From: Aminipila butyrica
Lineage (GTDB): Bacteria > Bacillota > Clostridia > Peptostreptococcales > Anaerovoracaceae
NCBI RefSeq assembly: GCF_010669305.1
Contig: NZ_CP048649.1
Span: 124,001-188,000, forward strand
Direction of reading: 5' to 3'
DNA: 64,000 nucleotides
Shown here: piece by piece, positions 34,287 to 43,279 of the stretch
Position numbering within the stretch: position 1 is the first letter of the stretch
How the letters are laid out: the number at the start of each line of letters is the position of its first letter
Notes under the pieces: model-generated
Told to the model about the DNA's origin: nothing
Database searches by the model: none
Seen by the model: only the letters and a program-made list of their open reading frames with translations
Program-made: the position numbers and the translations under genes

Positions 34287-36175
34287 CCGTTTTTTCTGCT
34301 CCTTTTCACTTTTTCCAAAAACACCAGTAAGACATTAATGTCCGCTGGAGATACTCCAGATATCCGCGATGCCTGTCCTACCGATATGGGCTTAAATTGA
34401 TTCAGCTTTTGAATAGCTTCCAATCTCATGCCCTCTACTTGACTATAATCTTGCTCTGGACTCAGCTTTTTATTCTCTAGTTTTTTGAACCGTTCAATCT
34501 GCTGAAGCTGCTTAGCAATATACCCCGTATACTTTACCTGAACTTCCACCTGGGTGATGGCATGCATAGATAAATTCGTTTTTCTCTCCGGGTCCAAAAT
34601 CGCTAAAGATTCATAGGTAAGTTCTGGCCGCTTCAATAATTCATAAAGCGTGACACCGCTTTTTAAAACAGAACTTCCTATACTTTCTAAATATTGATTT
34701 GTCTTTTCTGAGGGGGAAATCATTACGGTTTGCAGTCGAGCCATTTCTGCTTCCGCCTGATCCTTTGTTGCCAAAAACCGCTTATATCGCTCCTCTGTCA
34801 CCAGCCCTAGGCTATAAGCCTTTTCTGTCAGCCGTAAATCTGCGTTATCCTGTCGGAGCACCAACCGATATTCAGCTCGAGAAGTCATAATGCGATAAGG
34901 CTCATTGGTTCCCTTCGTGACCAGATCGTCAATGAGCACACCAATATAGGCCTCTGACCGATCCAATACAAAAGGTTCTTTTCCGTCCACGCGAAGAGCT
35001 GCATTAACACCAGCCATAAGTCCTTGTGCTGCGGCTTCCTCGTAACCTGAGCTGCCATTGAACTGACCAGCACAAAACAAATTATCTATATCTCGACTTT
35101 CCAAACTACTTTTCAACCGCAACGGGTCAATGCAATCATATTCGATGGCATAAGCTGGGCGAGTAATCTTCAAATTCTCCAATCCAGGAATAGTCTTGTA
35201 AAACTCCTCTTGGATATCCTCCGGCAAACTGGAAGACATCCCTTGTATATACATTTCTTCCGTCTGAAGGCCTTCCGGCTCTACAAATAACTGATGACGC
35301 TCCTTATCGCTAAAACGATTTACCTTATCCTCAATAGACGGGCAATACCGGGGCCCTATACCCTCAATCTGCCCCCCGAACAAAGCCGACCGGGAAAAGT
35401 TTCGGCGAATAACTTCATGGGTTGTTTCATTCGTATAAGTCAACCAACAAGATACTTGATTTTTTTCTAATTGATCGTTCATAAAAGAAAAAGGTACTAC
35501 TTTTTCATCTCCCAGCTGCTCTTGCATCCGCTCATAATTCAAACTGCTGGCAAGAGCTCGAGCAGGAGTCCCTGTCTTAAACCGCCGAAGGCTTAAACCA
35601 TATTTGTTCAGGTTATCCGCCAACTCCATAGAGGGCGCCAGACCGTTAGGACCACTATTAAAAGACCATTCCCCAATAAATATTTTTCCGCGCAGGAAAG
35701 TCCCCGTAGCCAAAATGACTGCCTTAGCCATGTATGCAGCACCTGTGCGCAACACTATGCCAGTTACTTTACCTTCTTCTACAAAGAGGTCGACAACCTC
35801 CCCTTGTTTCAAATCAAGGTTTTCCTGCTGCTCCATCGTCCGCTTCATTTCTTCGTGATAGCGATGCTTGTCTGCCTGAGCCCGCAGAGAATGAACAGCT
35901 GGACCCTTCGCTGTATTGAGCATCTTGCTCTGGATAAAGGTCTTGTCAATATTCAAGCCCATCTCTCCTCCGAGAGCATCAATTTCTCGAACTAAATGGC
36001 CTTTGCCGGTACCACCTATTGAAGGATTGCAGGCCATCATGGCCACAGCCTCTAAATTTATAGAAAGAGCTAAGGTCTTCTTTCCCATCCGAGCCGAAGC
36101 TAACGCTGCTTCGCAGCCCGCATGGCCTGCACCAATAACAATCACATCGTACTCACCCATTTTATAATAATTCAT
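34283..36175 (-). CDS. mnmG: tRNA uridine-34 modification enzyme MnmG (GidA)
   Basis: FAD-dependent subunit that, with MnmE, adds a carboxymethylaminomethyl group to U34 of certain tRNAs. About 630 residues. The FAD motif is IGAGHAGCEAALASARMG near the start; family signatures NPSIGGTGKGHLVREIDALGG and AEYRLVLRQDNAD are clear. The ATG at 36175 with AGGTGG eight bases upstream is chosen over a GTG at 36187. Confidence 0.97.
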   Translation of the reverse strand: MNYYKMGEYDVIVIGAGHAGCEAALASARMGKKTLALSINLEAVAMMACNPSIGGTGKGHLVREIDALGGEMGLNIDKTFIQSKMLNTAKGPAVHSLRAQADKHRYHEEMKRTMEQQENLDLKQGEVVDLFVEEGKVTGIVLRTGAAYMAKAVILATGTFLRGKIFIGEWSFNSGPNGLAPSMELADNLNKYGLSLRRFKTGTPARALASSLNYERMQEQLGDEKVVPFSFMNDQLEKNQVSCWLTYTNETTHEVIRRNFSRSALFGGQIEGIGPRYCPSIEDKVNRFSDKERHQLFVEPEGLQTEEMYIQGMSSSLPEDIQEEFYKTIPGLENLKITRPAYAIEYDCIDPLRLKSSLESRDIDNLFCAGQFNGSSGYEEAAAQGLMAGVNAALRVDGKEPFVLDRSEAYIGVLIDDLVTKGTNEPYRIMTSRAEYRLVLRQDNADLRLTEKAYSLGLVTEERYKRFLATKDQAEAEMARLQTVMISPSEKTNQYLESIGSSVLKSGVTLYELLKRPELTYESLAILDPERKTNLSMHAITQVEVQVKYTGYIAKQLQQIERFKKLENKKLSPEQDYSQVEGMRLEAIQKLNQFKPISVGQASRISGVSPADINVLLVFLEKVKRSRKNG

Positions 36176-36270
36176 TCCGTTCACCACCTATCTCTTGCAT
36201 CATCTATACTTCATCCCGTTTTTTCTTTTCACTACACTATATTTCATGAGCACCGACTCTAGCTGCCGCA

Positions 36271-37704
36271 TTATTTCCCAAGGCAGAATCGGGAGAATAC
36301 TTCATCAATAATACTCTCACTGACGGTCTCTCCAATGATTTCACCCAGAAGCTCAAACCCTCGCTTTACATCAATTTCGATAAACTCCAGGGCCTCTCCC
36401 AGACGAGCCATCTGAATCCCATCCTCCAAAGAACTTTTAGCCAAACGCAGCAGTTCCACCTGCCGAACATTAGTAATAAAAGTGCTGCCGCTTTGCTTTA
36501 CCTGTCCTTTGAAAACCAATTCTTCAACTTGCTCTTCAATCTCACGGATTCCCTGACCATCTTTTACTGCTGCTTTGATAAAGACCGCCTGAGGTAGCTT
36601 TTCTCTCAAGGCCTCTTCTTCTATCACTTGACCCAAATCCATTTTATTTAATAAAATCATTGCTTTTCGCTGTCCTACTACCTGAATGATCTCTTCATCT
36701 TCCTTCGATAAGGCTTGACTTCCATCTAAAATCAAAAGAATTAAGTCGGCTTGATTAAAAGATTCCTTGCTCTTTTCAATACCAATTTTTTCTACTTGAT
36801 CCTCTGTATAGTGAATTCCTGCTGTATCAATAAGCTTTATAGGAATGTTTCTGATTGTCATATCTTCCACGATGGTATCCCGAGTAGTTCCTGGGATATC
36901 CGTAACGATAGCTCTATTTTCTTTTAAGAGAGCATTCATCAGGGAGGATTTTCCCACATTAGGCTTCCCTACAATAGCCACCTTAAAGCCTTCTTTAATT
37001 ATGCGGCCGGTATCCGCTGAGTCTATTAATTTCACAATCATATCGTTTATTACCAATAGATTGTTTAATAAAGACTCATAGGTTATTTCTTCAATATCTT
37101 CGTCTGGATAATCAATATTTACTGTCAGACTCACTAGCTGATCCATAAGCTTGCTGCGGATTTCTTGAATTGTCTGAGACAGCTTCCCATCCAGCTGACT
37201 CAAGGCCACGTCAAAACTTCGATCACTTTTAGCCCGAATTAAATCAATGACTGCTTCTGCTTGAGTAAGATCCAACCGACCATTCAAAAAGGCTCTTTTA
37301 GTGAATTCCCCTGGATCGGCCAACCTGGCTCCGCTTTTCAAAATTAACGCCAAGACCTTTCGCAAAGCAACAATGCTGCCATGACAGTTGACTTCCACCA
37401 CATCTTCTGCCGTATATGTGTAAGGACCTTTCATATAAACAGCCAATACCTCGTCTAATACTTGACTAGTCTCCCAGTCAATAACATGTCCGTATGTTAA
37501 TCGCCTATTTACTATAGGCTCTCCTATAGTAGTTCCAAAGCCTTCTGGTTGAAATCTAATATCGGGATTTCCCTGAATTCGATTCTTTCTCATAGGCTGA
37601 AATATTCTGTTTAAAATGGGCAGGGCTTGTTCCCCGCTTATGCGCACGATACCGATGCCCCCTTCTCCGTAGGCAGTGGCAACAGCTGCTATTGTATCTT
37701 CCAT
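36271..37704 (-). CDS. mnmE: tRNA modification GTPase MnmE (TrmE)
   Basis: GTPase partner of MnmG, 477 residues. The N-terminal folate-binding domain begins DTIAAVATAYGEGGIGIVR. The G domain (about 225-385) has GKPNVGKSSLMNAL, DTAGIHYTE and NKMD. The C-terminal CLGK end with its essential cysteine is present (FCLGK). The G domain is inserted in a helical domain, as usual. Confidence 0.97.
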   Translation of the reverse strand: MEDTIAAVATAYGEGGIGIVRISGEQALPILNRIFQPMRKNRIQGNPDIRFQPEGFGTTIGEPIVNRRLTYGHVIDWETSQVLDEVLAVYMKGPYTYTAEDVVEVNCHGSIVALRKVLALILKSGARLADPGEFTKRAFLNGRLDLTQAEAVIDLIRAKSDRSFDVALSQLDGKLSQTIQEIRSKLMDQLVSLTVNIDYPDEDIEEITYESLLNNLLVINDMIVKLIDSADTGRIIKEGFKVAIVGKPNVGKSSLMNALLKENRAIVTDIPGTTRDTIVEDMTIRNIPIKLIDTAGIHYTEDQVEKIGIEKSKESFNQADLILLILDGSQALSKEDEEIIQVVGQRKAMILLNKMDLGQVIEEEALREKLPQAVFIKAAVKDGQGIREIEEQVEELVFKGQVKQSGSTFITNVRQVELLRLAKSSLEDGIQMARLGEALEFIEIDVKRGFELLGEIIGETVSESIIDEVFSRFCLGK

Positions 37705-37787
37705 CTATACTCTCCATCCAGTGTAAATCTTGTTCACCGTTTTGCTCTAGCCAGTAAAACTTAAAAGTAGATTAAGATTTACCATCT

Positions 37788-37815
37788 AATAAAAAATAGC
37801 CCCAAAGGGCTATTT
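37788..37815 (-). terminator. Terminator after jag
   Basis: AAATAGCCC/GGGCTATTT stem, with TTTTTTATT on the minus strand. Confidence 0.75.
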
Positions 37816-37819
37816 CTCA

Positions 37820-38626
37820 TTATTTCATTTCTATAATAACCCTTCTATAAGGTTCTTCACCTTCACTTCTTGTAGTGATTATAGGGTTGCCTTGAAGAGT
37901 TGCGTGAATAATTTTCCGCTCATACGGATTCATTGGTTCCAGCCTTACACTCTTCTTTGTTCTAACAACCTTGTCTGCCAGTCTGTTGGCTAGCTGTTCC
38001 AAAGTCTTTTCTCTCTTTGCTCGATAATTCTCTGCATCGACTACTACCCGTTTATATTTTTCATCTTCCTTATTTACAACCAGGCGTGTCAAATACTGAA
38101 TGGCATCCAGAGTCTGTCCGCGTTTTCCAATAACCGTTCCAGAATCTTTGCCGTTAATATCGATGTAAATGCTATTTTCATTTTCTTCAGCAGTAACAGT
38201 CACTTCGATGCCCATCTTCTCCGTCACATCTTTTAGAAAATCTAAGGCTAGACCTTTTTCTACAGGGACTAAATCCTTTGGACGCTCTGCTTGTATGTCA
38301 TCTAAGAGAAAATCACTTCTCCTATTGTGTCTGTTATCTTTGAATTCTTTCTTTTCTTTTTTTACGATTTCTTTTTTTGCAGGCTCTATAACAGAGCTAT
38401 TTTCTGCAGTTGCACTCGGAGCTTCTTTTGCAGGCTTTTCAGGCGTTGTTCTCGGCGCCTTTTTTTGAACTCTTACCGTAGCAAGCTTTGATCCGATGCC
38501 GAAAAAGCCTTTTGAAGATTCTTCCAATACAATTACATCTACTTCATCTATCGTAAGATTTAAATCAATGAGGGCCAGACGTACGGCTTCGTCTACGTCC
38601 TTTGCACACTTTTCTGCGTAATCCAT
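37820..38626 (-). CDS. jag: RNA-binding protein Jag/KhpB
   Basis: A 268-residue RNA-binding protein: N-terminal Jag domain (about 1-52, FFGIGSKLATV), a charged linker of about 85 residues rich in Lys and Ala, a KH domain with GKRGQTLDAIQYL and an R3H domain near the end (MNPYERKIIHATLQ). KhpB influences cell division and elongation. It follows yidC (spoIIIJ) with a 28-bp gap, as in most Firmicutes. Confidence 0.95.
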   Translation of the reverse strand: MDYAEKCAKDVDEAVRLALIDLNLTIDEVDVIVLEESSKGFFGIGSKLATVRVQKKAPRTTPEKPAKEAPSATAENSSVIEPAKKEIVKKEKKEFKDNRHNRRSDFLLDDIQAERPKDLVPVEKGLALDFLKDVTEKMGIEVTVTAEENENSIYIDINGKDSGTVIGKRGQTLDAIQYLTRLVVNKEDEKYKRVVVDAENYRAKREKTLEQLANRLADKVVRTKKSVRLEPMNPYERKIIHATLQGNPIITTRSEGEEPYRRVIIEMK

Positions 38627-38654
38627 ATTAACTTCCCTTCAAATCTATACACTT

Positions 38655-39362
38655 TTATTTTTTCCGCTTTTTATTTGTTCCTTCTTTCATCTTTTTTCTC
38701 AATTTGTTGAGTCTAAAGTTAAAAGCAATTTGTACTAAGTTGCCTACGAACCAATAAATAGTCAGACCAGCTGGGAAAGATCGGCCCATCCATACAATCA
38801 TGACTGGAAATAAATATTTCATCATGTTCATCATAGGAGCCATCTGATTATTCATGCTGTTGCCCTGCTGTTGGGACTGGGTCTGATTGAAAGAAATAAA
38901 AGTCGTAATACCGGCTGCTATTGGAAGGATCCATAAATCCGGCTGACTCAAATCCATAATCCAAAGAAAGGATTCGTGAATGGCCAATAGCATGGAATCG
39001 CTTGAAATATAATGCATAGGGCTTCTCAATAAAGCAAAAAGCCCGAATATAATCGGCATCTGAATGAGCATTGGCAAACAACCGCCCATCGGATTGAACT
39101 TTTCCTCTTTATAGAGTTCCATCATTTTAACATTCAGCGTTTCTTTATCATTTGCATATTTTCTTTGCAAAGCCTGAATTTTTGGTTGAATATCTGCCAT
39201 GCCGGCAGTTGATTTAATCTGCGCTGCATAGAGTGGATAGAGACAACCTTTTACCAATACGGTGAAAATTATCAAAGTAATACCGTAGTCGTTCAACAAC
39301 CCGTAGATAAAACTTAACAACCACCCCAGAGGCACTGCAATAAAACCAATAATTGTTTGCAT
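38655..39362 (-). CDS. yidC: Membrane protein insertase YidC
   Basis: A 235-residue insertase (Oxa1/SpoIIIJ type) with about five membrane helices; folds membrane proteins with or without Sec. GGCLPMLIQMPIIFGLFALL and FPAGLTIYWFVGNL are family signatures. The N-terminus starts in a helix without a lipobox, so it is not a typical SpoIIIJ lipoprotein. The ATG at 39362 with GGAGG six bases upstream is chosen; the TTG one codon earlier is less likely. Confidence 0.94.
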   Translation of the reverse strand: MQTIIGFIAVPLGWLLSFIYGLLNDYGITLIIFTVLVKGCLYPLYAAQIKSTAGMADIQPKIQALQRKYANDKETLNVKMMELYKEEKFNPMGGCLPMLIQMPIIFGLFALLRSPMHYISSDSMLLAIHESFLWIMDLSQPDLWILPIAAGITTFISFNQTQSQQQGNSMNNQMAPMMNMMKYLFPVMIVWMGRSFPAGLTIYWFVGNLVQIAFNFRLNKLRKKMKEGTNKKRKK

Positions 39363-39374
39363 CAATTTCCTCCG

Positions 39375-39587
39375 CTACTTTAAAGGATCATAGCCACCAG
39401 GATTAAATGGATGGCATTTTAAGATCCGTTTAATCCCAAGAAAACTGCCCCTTATTACACCATATTTTTCCACTGCTTGAATAAAATATGCCGAACACGT
39501 GGGGTAAAACCGGCAAGTCGGCGGAAATAAAGGAGAAATCCATTTTTGATATCCCCTAACCATTCCTATTACGATCTTTTTTAACAT
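39375..39587 (-). CDS. yidD: Membrane protein insertion efficiency factor YidD
   Basis: A 70-residue protein with the YidD core WISPLFPPTCRFYPTCSAYF and the C-terminal CHPFNPGGYDP. It lies between rnpA and yidC, as in most bacteria, and helps YidC-dependent insertion. Confidence 0.95.
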   Translation of the reverse strand: MLKKIVIGMVRGYQKWISPLFPPTCRFYPTCSAYFIQAVEKYGVIRGSFLGIKRILKCHPFNPGGYDPLK

Positions 39588-39600
39588 AGAAATCCTTTTA

Positions 39601-39939
39601 TCATTTCTTTATCAATCCGGCCTTTTTTAAAAGAGAGGAAGCTGATTTATACACCTCATCACACTTCACATCTTGAATAGTATTTCTTGCAATGAAAATT
39701 AAGTCATATCCCTGATCGAGATTTGGTGCAATCTTTCTGAAACTCTCTTTCATCAGTCTTCTTGCTCTGTTTCTGATCACAGCATTTCCTACTTTTTTAC
39801 TAGCTAGAAAACCCAGGCGGTTATATCCTAAATGATTTTTTTTATAAAACAAAACCACGTATTTTCCACCTAAGGATTTTCCTCTGTTGTAAATAGAAGA
39901 AAAATCTTTCTTTTTGCGCAATACATCTTTTTTAAGCAC
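39601..39939 (-). CDS. rnpA: Ribonuclease P protein component
   Basis: Basic protein cofactor of RNase P, 112 residues. The family motif appears as RLGFLASKKVGNAVIRNRARRLMKE. The best start is a GTG at 39939; no ATG is available nearby. It is downstream of rpmH with a hairpin between them. Confidence 0.95.
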   Translation of the reverse strand: MLKKDVLRKKKDFSSIYNRGKSLGGKYVVLFYKKNHLGYNRLGFLASKKVGNAVIRNRARRLMKESFRKIAPNLDQGYDLIFIARNTIQDVKCDEVYKSASSLLKKAGLIKK

Positions 39940-39972
39940 TACTTCACCATTAAAGAGTATCTTGGTTAACCT

Positions 39973-40003
39973 TTAAAACAAAAAGACCACATTTGCGGTC
40001 TCT
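39973..40003 (-). terminator. Hairpin between rpmH and rnpA
   Basis: AGACC/GGTCT-based stem, then TTTTTGTTTT on the minus strand. A likely partial terminator that keeps rnpA expression below that of rpmH. Confidence 0.65.
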
Positions 40004-40136
40004 ATGCAGATAACTTCTTTCTTCCTCTTAATCTTCTTCTCTTCAACACATTTCTACCGTTCTTTGTGCTCATTCTTTTTCTAAATCCATGTTCTTTGGA
40101 TCGCTGTCTCTTCTTTGGCTGATAAGTCTGTTTCAT
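40002..40136 (-). CDS. rpmH: Ribosomal protein bL34
   Basis: A 44-residue, highly basic protein beginning MKQTYQPKKRQRSKEHGFRK and ending GRKKLSA, the standard bL34 sequence and length. It is the first gene of the leftward origin operon. A good ribosome site (AGGAGG) lies ahead of the ATG, with a consensus promoter at 40235-40263. Confidence 0.97.
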   Translation of the reverse strand: MKQTYQPKKRQRSKEHGFRKRMSTKNGRNVLKRRRLRGRKKLSA

Positions 40137-40234
40137 CTTTAAATACCTCCTTGCTTCTTTCTTTTAATTTAAATTTCGCGTCCATCTAAATTTCAACGGA
40201 CACGTATCCACGCATGTCCTATACATGCCATATC

Positions 40235-40263
40235 ATTATACAGTCCACTATTCTCTCTGTCAA
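40235..40263 (-). promoter_or_regulatory. Promoter of rpmH-rnpA
   Basis: The minus strand reads TTGACA, 17 bp, TATAAT: both boxes perfect. Confidence 0.9.
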
Positions 40264-40538
40264 TGATTTTAACCAGTTTCTAAAGACTATAAGATATAAA
40301 TAAATATTTTTTTGTTTGTTTTTTTCTCTAAAAAACTATATCTAGTTGTTCACAGGAAAACTATACACAATTTTATCCACTATATGTGGATAAAATCGCT
40401 AATGTTGAAACTTCAATATAAAAAATTTAGCTATTGCCTGTGGATAACTTACTTGTTATTATATATTTAACAGAAATCAATCTTTAACTTTAAAAATAGA
40501 TGGAACATATTTTAGTTTAAGCATAAGGATGTAAATTG
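40264..40538. other. oriC, left part (DnaA boxes upstream of dnaA)
   Basis: DnaA boxes: TTATCCACT at 40373-40381, TGTGGATAA at 40385-40393 (facing the first) and TGTGGATAA at 40439-40447, plus weaker TTGTTCACA/TATACACAA forms around 40347-40370. The region is AT-rich, between the divergent rpmH and dnaA, and matches the incA/B part of bipartite Firmicute origins. Confidence 0.88.
40434..40462 (+). promoter_or_regulatory. Promoter of dnaA
   Basis: TTGCCT, 17 bp, TATTAT. A DnaA box (40439-40447) lies in the spacer, so DnaA probably represses its own gene. Confidence 0.6.
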
Positions 40539-41915
40539 ATGAACAATATGAACGAAAATTGGAAAAAAACCTTAGAGCTGCTAGCTCCCGAACTGACAGA
40601 GGTCAGCTACAACACTTGGTTTTCACCTATAGTCCCTTTAAAAATAGATGAACAAAACAATACCTTATATCTAAAACTTTTAAACGACATGAATTTAAAC
40701 ATCGTTAAAAGCCGATATATGCCTATCCTAGAAAACACCGTAGCCATCGCTTTTTCTAAAAAATACAACATTGAATTAACGCTGGATGATATGGATGAAG
40801 ACCCCGCCCCTTATAAAAAGGAATACGATGAGTCTTTTGTCAAGCGGTTCCCTGACGAATATTATTTCAATCCCCGCTACAATTTTAATGCTTTTGTAGT
40901 GGGTAATAACAACCGCTATGCTCACGCAGCGTCTCTAGCTGTAGCTGAATCTCCATCCTGCGTGACCGCCAATCCATCCGACTCTTACAATCCTTTATTC
41001 CTTTATGGAGGTTCCGGACTGGGTAAGACGCATCTAATGCACGCCATTGGACAATACATATTGATCAACTACCCAAAGCTAAAAGTTCTCTACGTATCTT
41101 CAGAAATGTTTACCAATGAGTTAATCAAGGCCATCGGGGATCGAAAAACATTGGAATTTCGAAACAAATACAGAAATATAGACGTATTGCTCATAGACGA
41201 TATACAATTTATTGAAGGTAAAGACAGCACTCAAGAAGAATTCTTCCACACGTTCAACACCTTGTACGAAGCGAATAAACAAATCATTATATCAAGTGAC
41301 CGACCGCCAGCTAAGCTGCTAAACATCGAAGAACGGCTGCGATCCCGATTCCAATGGAACATGATTGCTGACATTCAACCGGCCGATTATGAAAATCGAG
41401 TAGCTATTCTGATGAAAAAAGCTGAACTTGAAAATATCACCATAGATGATAATCTGATGGAAGTTATCGCCTTGATAGCCGGAAAGATTAAATCCAATAT
41501 CCGAGAGTTGGAAGGGGCCTTCTCCCGAGTCATTACCTTTTCAAATCTAATGAATAAAGAAATCAATATATCTCTAGCTAAAGAAGTGCTGAAGGATATT
41601 ATCTCCAATACAGACGTCATCATCAATCCAGAAGTAATTAAAAAATATGTTTGCAAACACTTTGATATAAAAATGGTCGACATTGAGTCCGCCAAACGAA
41701 CTAGAGCCTTGGCCTTTCCAAGACAAATTGCTATGTATCTATGCCGGGAAATGACCGATTTATCGCTGCCAAAGATTGGTGAGGCTTTTGGCAAGAGGGA
41801 TCATACTACTGTTATGCACGGCTGCGAAAAAATTTCTTCTGAAATGAAAATGAATGAATCCATCAAGGAAGTAGTAGAATCCATTCAGCGAAACATCAAT
41901 CAAAGCCGCATGTAA
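40539..41915 (+). CDS. dnaA: Chromosomal replication initiator DnaA
   Basis: Initiator ATPase of 458 residues. Domain I is at about 1-85 (WFSPIVPL), the AAA+ domain follows a short linker, with Walker A GGSGLGKTHLMHA, Walker B VLLIDDIQF and sensor/arginine-finger LRSRFQW. Domain IV carries the DNA-binding signature DHTTVMHGCEKI. The start may be this ATG or the TTG one codon upstream; AAGGAT fits either. Domain II is short. Confidence 0.97.
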   Translation: MNNMNENWKKTLELLAPELTEVSYNTWFSPIVPLKIDEQNNTLYLKLLNDMNLNIVKSRYMPILENTVAIAFSKKYNIELTLDDMDEDPAPYKKEYDESFVKRFPDEYYFNPRYNFNAFVVGNNNRYAHAASLAVAESPSCVTANPSDSYNPLFLYGGSGLGKTHLMHAIGQYILINYPKLKVLYVSSEMFTNELIKAIGDRKTLEFRNKYRNIDVLLIDDIQFIEGKDSTQEEFFHTFNTLYEANKQIIISSDRPPAKLLNIEERLRSRFQWNMIADIQPADYENRVAILMKKAELENITIDDNLMEVIALIAGKIKSNIRELEGAFSRVITFSNLMNKEINISLAKEVLKDIISNTDVIINPEVIKKYVCKHFDIKMVDIESAKRTRALAFPRQIAMYLCREMTDLSLPKIGEAFGKRDHTTVMHGCEKISSEMKMNESIKEVVESIQRNINQSRM

Positions 41916-42095
41916 CCTCCAAAAAACTATACACAAAAAAACGGAGTTTGCAAGCAAAAAAAAGACAAGTTATCAACAAAGTATCAACAGGCAAAACACT
42001 AGCAGTTTCAAGGGGTCCAGGTAGTTATCAACAAATCCACAGCCCCTACTACTATTACTACTATAAATAAATTAAAAAGAATAAAGGAGTTGCCC
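41916..42095 (+). other. oriC, right part with DnaA-trios and unwinding element
   Basis: Between dnaA and dnaN: DnaA-box-like TTATCAACA at 41970-41978 and 42025-42033, GTATCAACA at 41981-41989, and ATCCACA just after. Next come a short GC block (GCCCC, 42042-42046), then TACTACTATTACTACTAT (42047-42064), which on the other strand is a run of 3'-GAT/AAT-5' DnaA-trios, then an AT-rich unwinding stretch to 42085. This is the basal unwinding system layout known from Bacillus. Confidence 0.85.
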
Positions 42096-43202
42096 ATGAA
42101 ATTCACCTGTAATCAGCAAATTTTATCTAGAGCAATCAACACCGTCTCCAAGGCTGTAACAAACAGAACTACTATTCCTATTCTAAAGGGGATCTTGCTG
42201 AAAGCAGAAGAGAACCAACTGGTACTGACCGCTTCCGATTTGGATTTAAGCATAGAAAAGAAAATAGATGCCTATGTAGCAGAAAAAGGAGAGGTTGTCG
42301 TTCTATCCAGACTCTTTGGTGAAATCATCCGCAAGCTTCCTAATGAAGAAATCACCATCGAACTAAAAGAAGATAACAACATCACTATCCAGTGTTCGTC
42401 TTCACAGTTTAATATCGTTTGCTTTCCACCAGATGAATTTCCCAATATTGGAGAAGTAGAAGAACAAAGTAAGCTAATGCTTAACCGAGAACTATTTAAA
42501 GAAATGATTCGCAAGACCGCTTTTGCAGCCAGCTTAGATGAGTCGAAGGGTGTTATTGTAGGAGTTCTCATAGAACTGGAAGAAAATCATCTCAATATGG
42601 TGGCCTTAGATGGATTTAGAATGGCTGTAGTCCGAGAAGAGATGAAAAACGAAGAAGAAACAAAAATCATCATTACAGCGAAGATTTTATCTGAAATAAG
42701 CAAAATTATTTCAGAGGTAGAAGACGAAGATGTAGGTATTATCCTGGATAATAAAAAAGCAGTAGTGTTGCTCGATGAGACTCGAATTGTTCTGCGGCTT
42801 TTAGAAGGAGAATTTATCAAGTACCGAGATATTCTTCCTAAAGAATGCAAAACGATTGTCACCTTGAATAGAGGAGATTTTTTGGAGAGTATTGAGCGAG
42901 CTTCGCTTTTTGCCAAAGAAGGTAAAAATAATCTGGTAAAATTGTCTATTAGTGAAAATAACATGACTATTACCTCTAGATCGGAAGAAGGAAACGTCAA
43001 GGAAGAAGTGATTATCTCCACGGAAGGAGAAAATTTAGATATTGGGTTTAACTCCAAATATCTCCTTGATGTATTAAAAGTCATAGAGGATGATAACATA
43101 CGGCTGGAGTTGAACAATGGAGTCAGCCCTTGTCTGGTAAAGCCAGTAGAAGGAGGACAATTTGTTTATCTGATTTTGCCTGTACGGCTGTCAGGAAATT
43201 AA
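42096..43202 (+). CDS. dnaN: DNA polymerase III beta clamp
   Basis: Sliding clamp of 368 residues, three repeated domains (MKFTCNQQILSRAINTVSKA opens domain 1; LPVRLSGN-type C-terminus for partner binding). The ATG at 42096 has AAGGAG six bases upstream; a TTG two codons earlier is less likely. The gene is 180 bp after dnaA, on the other side of the unwinding region. Confidence 0.97.
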   Translation: MKFTCNQQILSRAINTVSKAVTNRTTIPILKGILLKAEENQLVLTASDLDLSIEKKIDAYVAEKGEVVVLSRLFGEIIRKLPNEEITIELKEDNNITIQCSSSQFNIVCFPPDEFPNIGEVEEQSKLMLNRELFKEMIRKTAFAASLDESKGVIVGVLIELEENHLNMVALDGFRMAVVREEMKNEEETKIIITAKILSEISKIISEVEDEDVGIILDNKKAVVLLDETRIVLRLLEGEFIKYRDILPKECKTIVTLNRGDFLESIERASLFAKEGKNNLVKLSISENNMTITSRSEEGNVKEEVIISTEGENLDIGFNSKYLLDVLKVIEDDNIRLELNNGVSPCLVKPVEGGQFVYLILPVRLSGN

Positions 43203-43207
43203 GAAAG

Positions 43208-43240
43208 ATAAAAGCTGTCATTTATGGCAGCTTTTATTAG
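43208..43240 (+). terminator. Terminator of dnaN
   Basis: ATAAAAGCTG/CAGCTTTTAT stem after the stop codon. The following T-run is part of the stem, so strength is moderate. Confidence 0.6.
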
Positions 43241-43279
43241 GTACCAGGTATAATGCGGTGCAGAAAATAGGGAAGAGAT

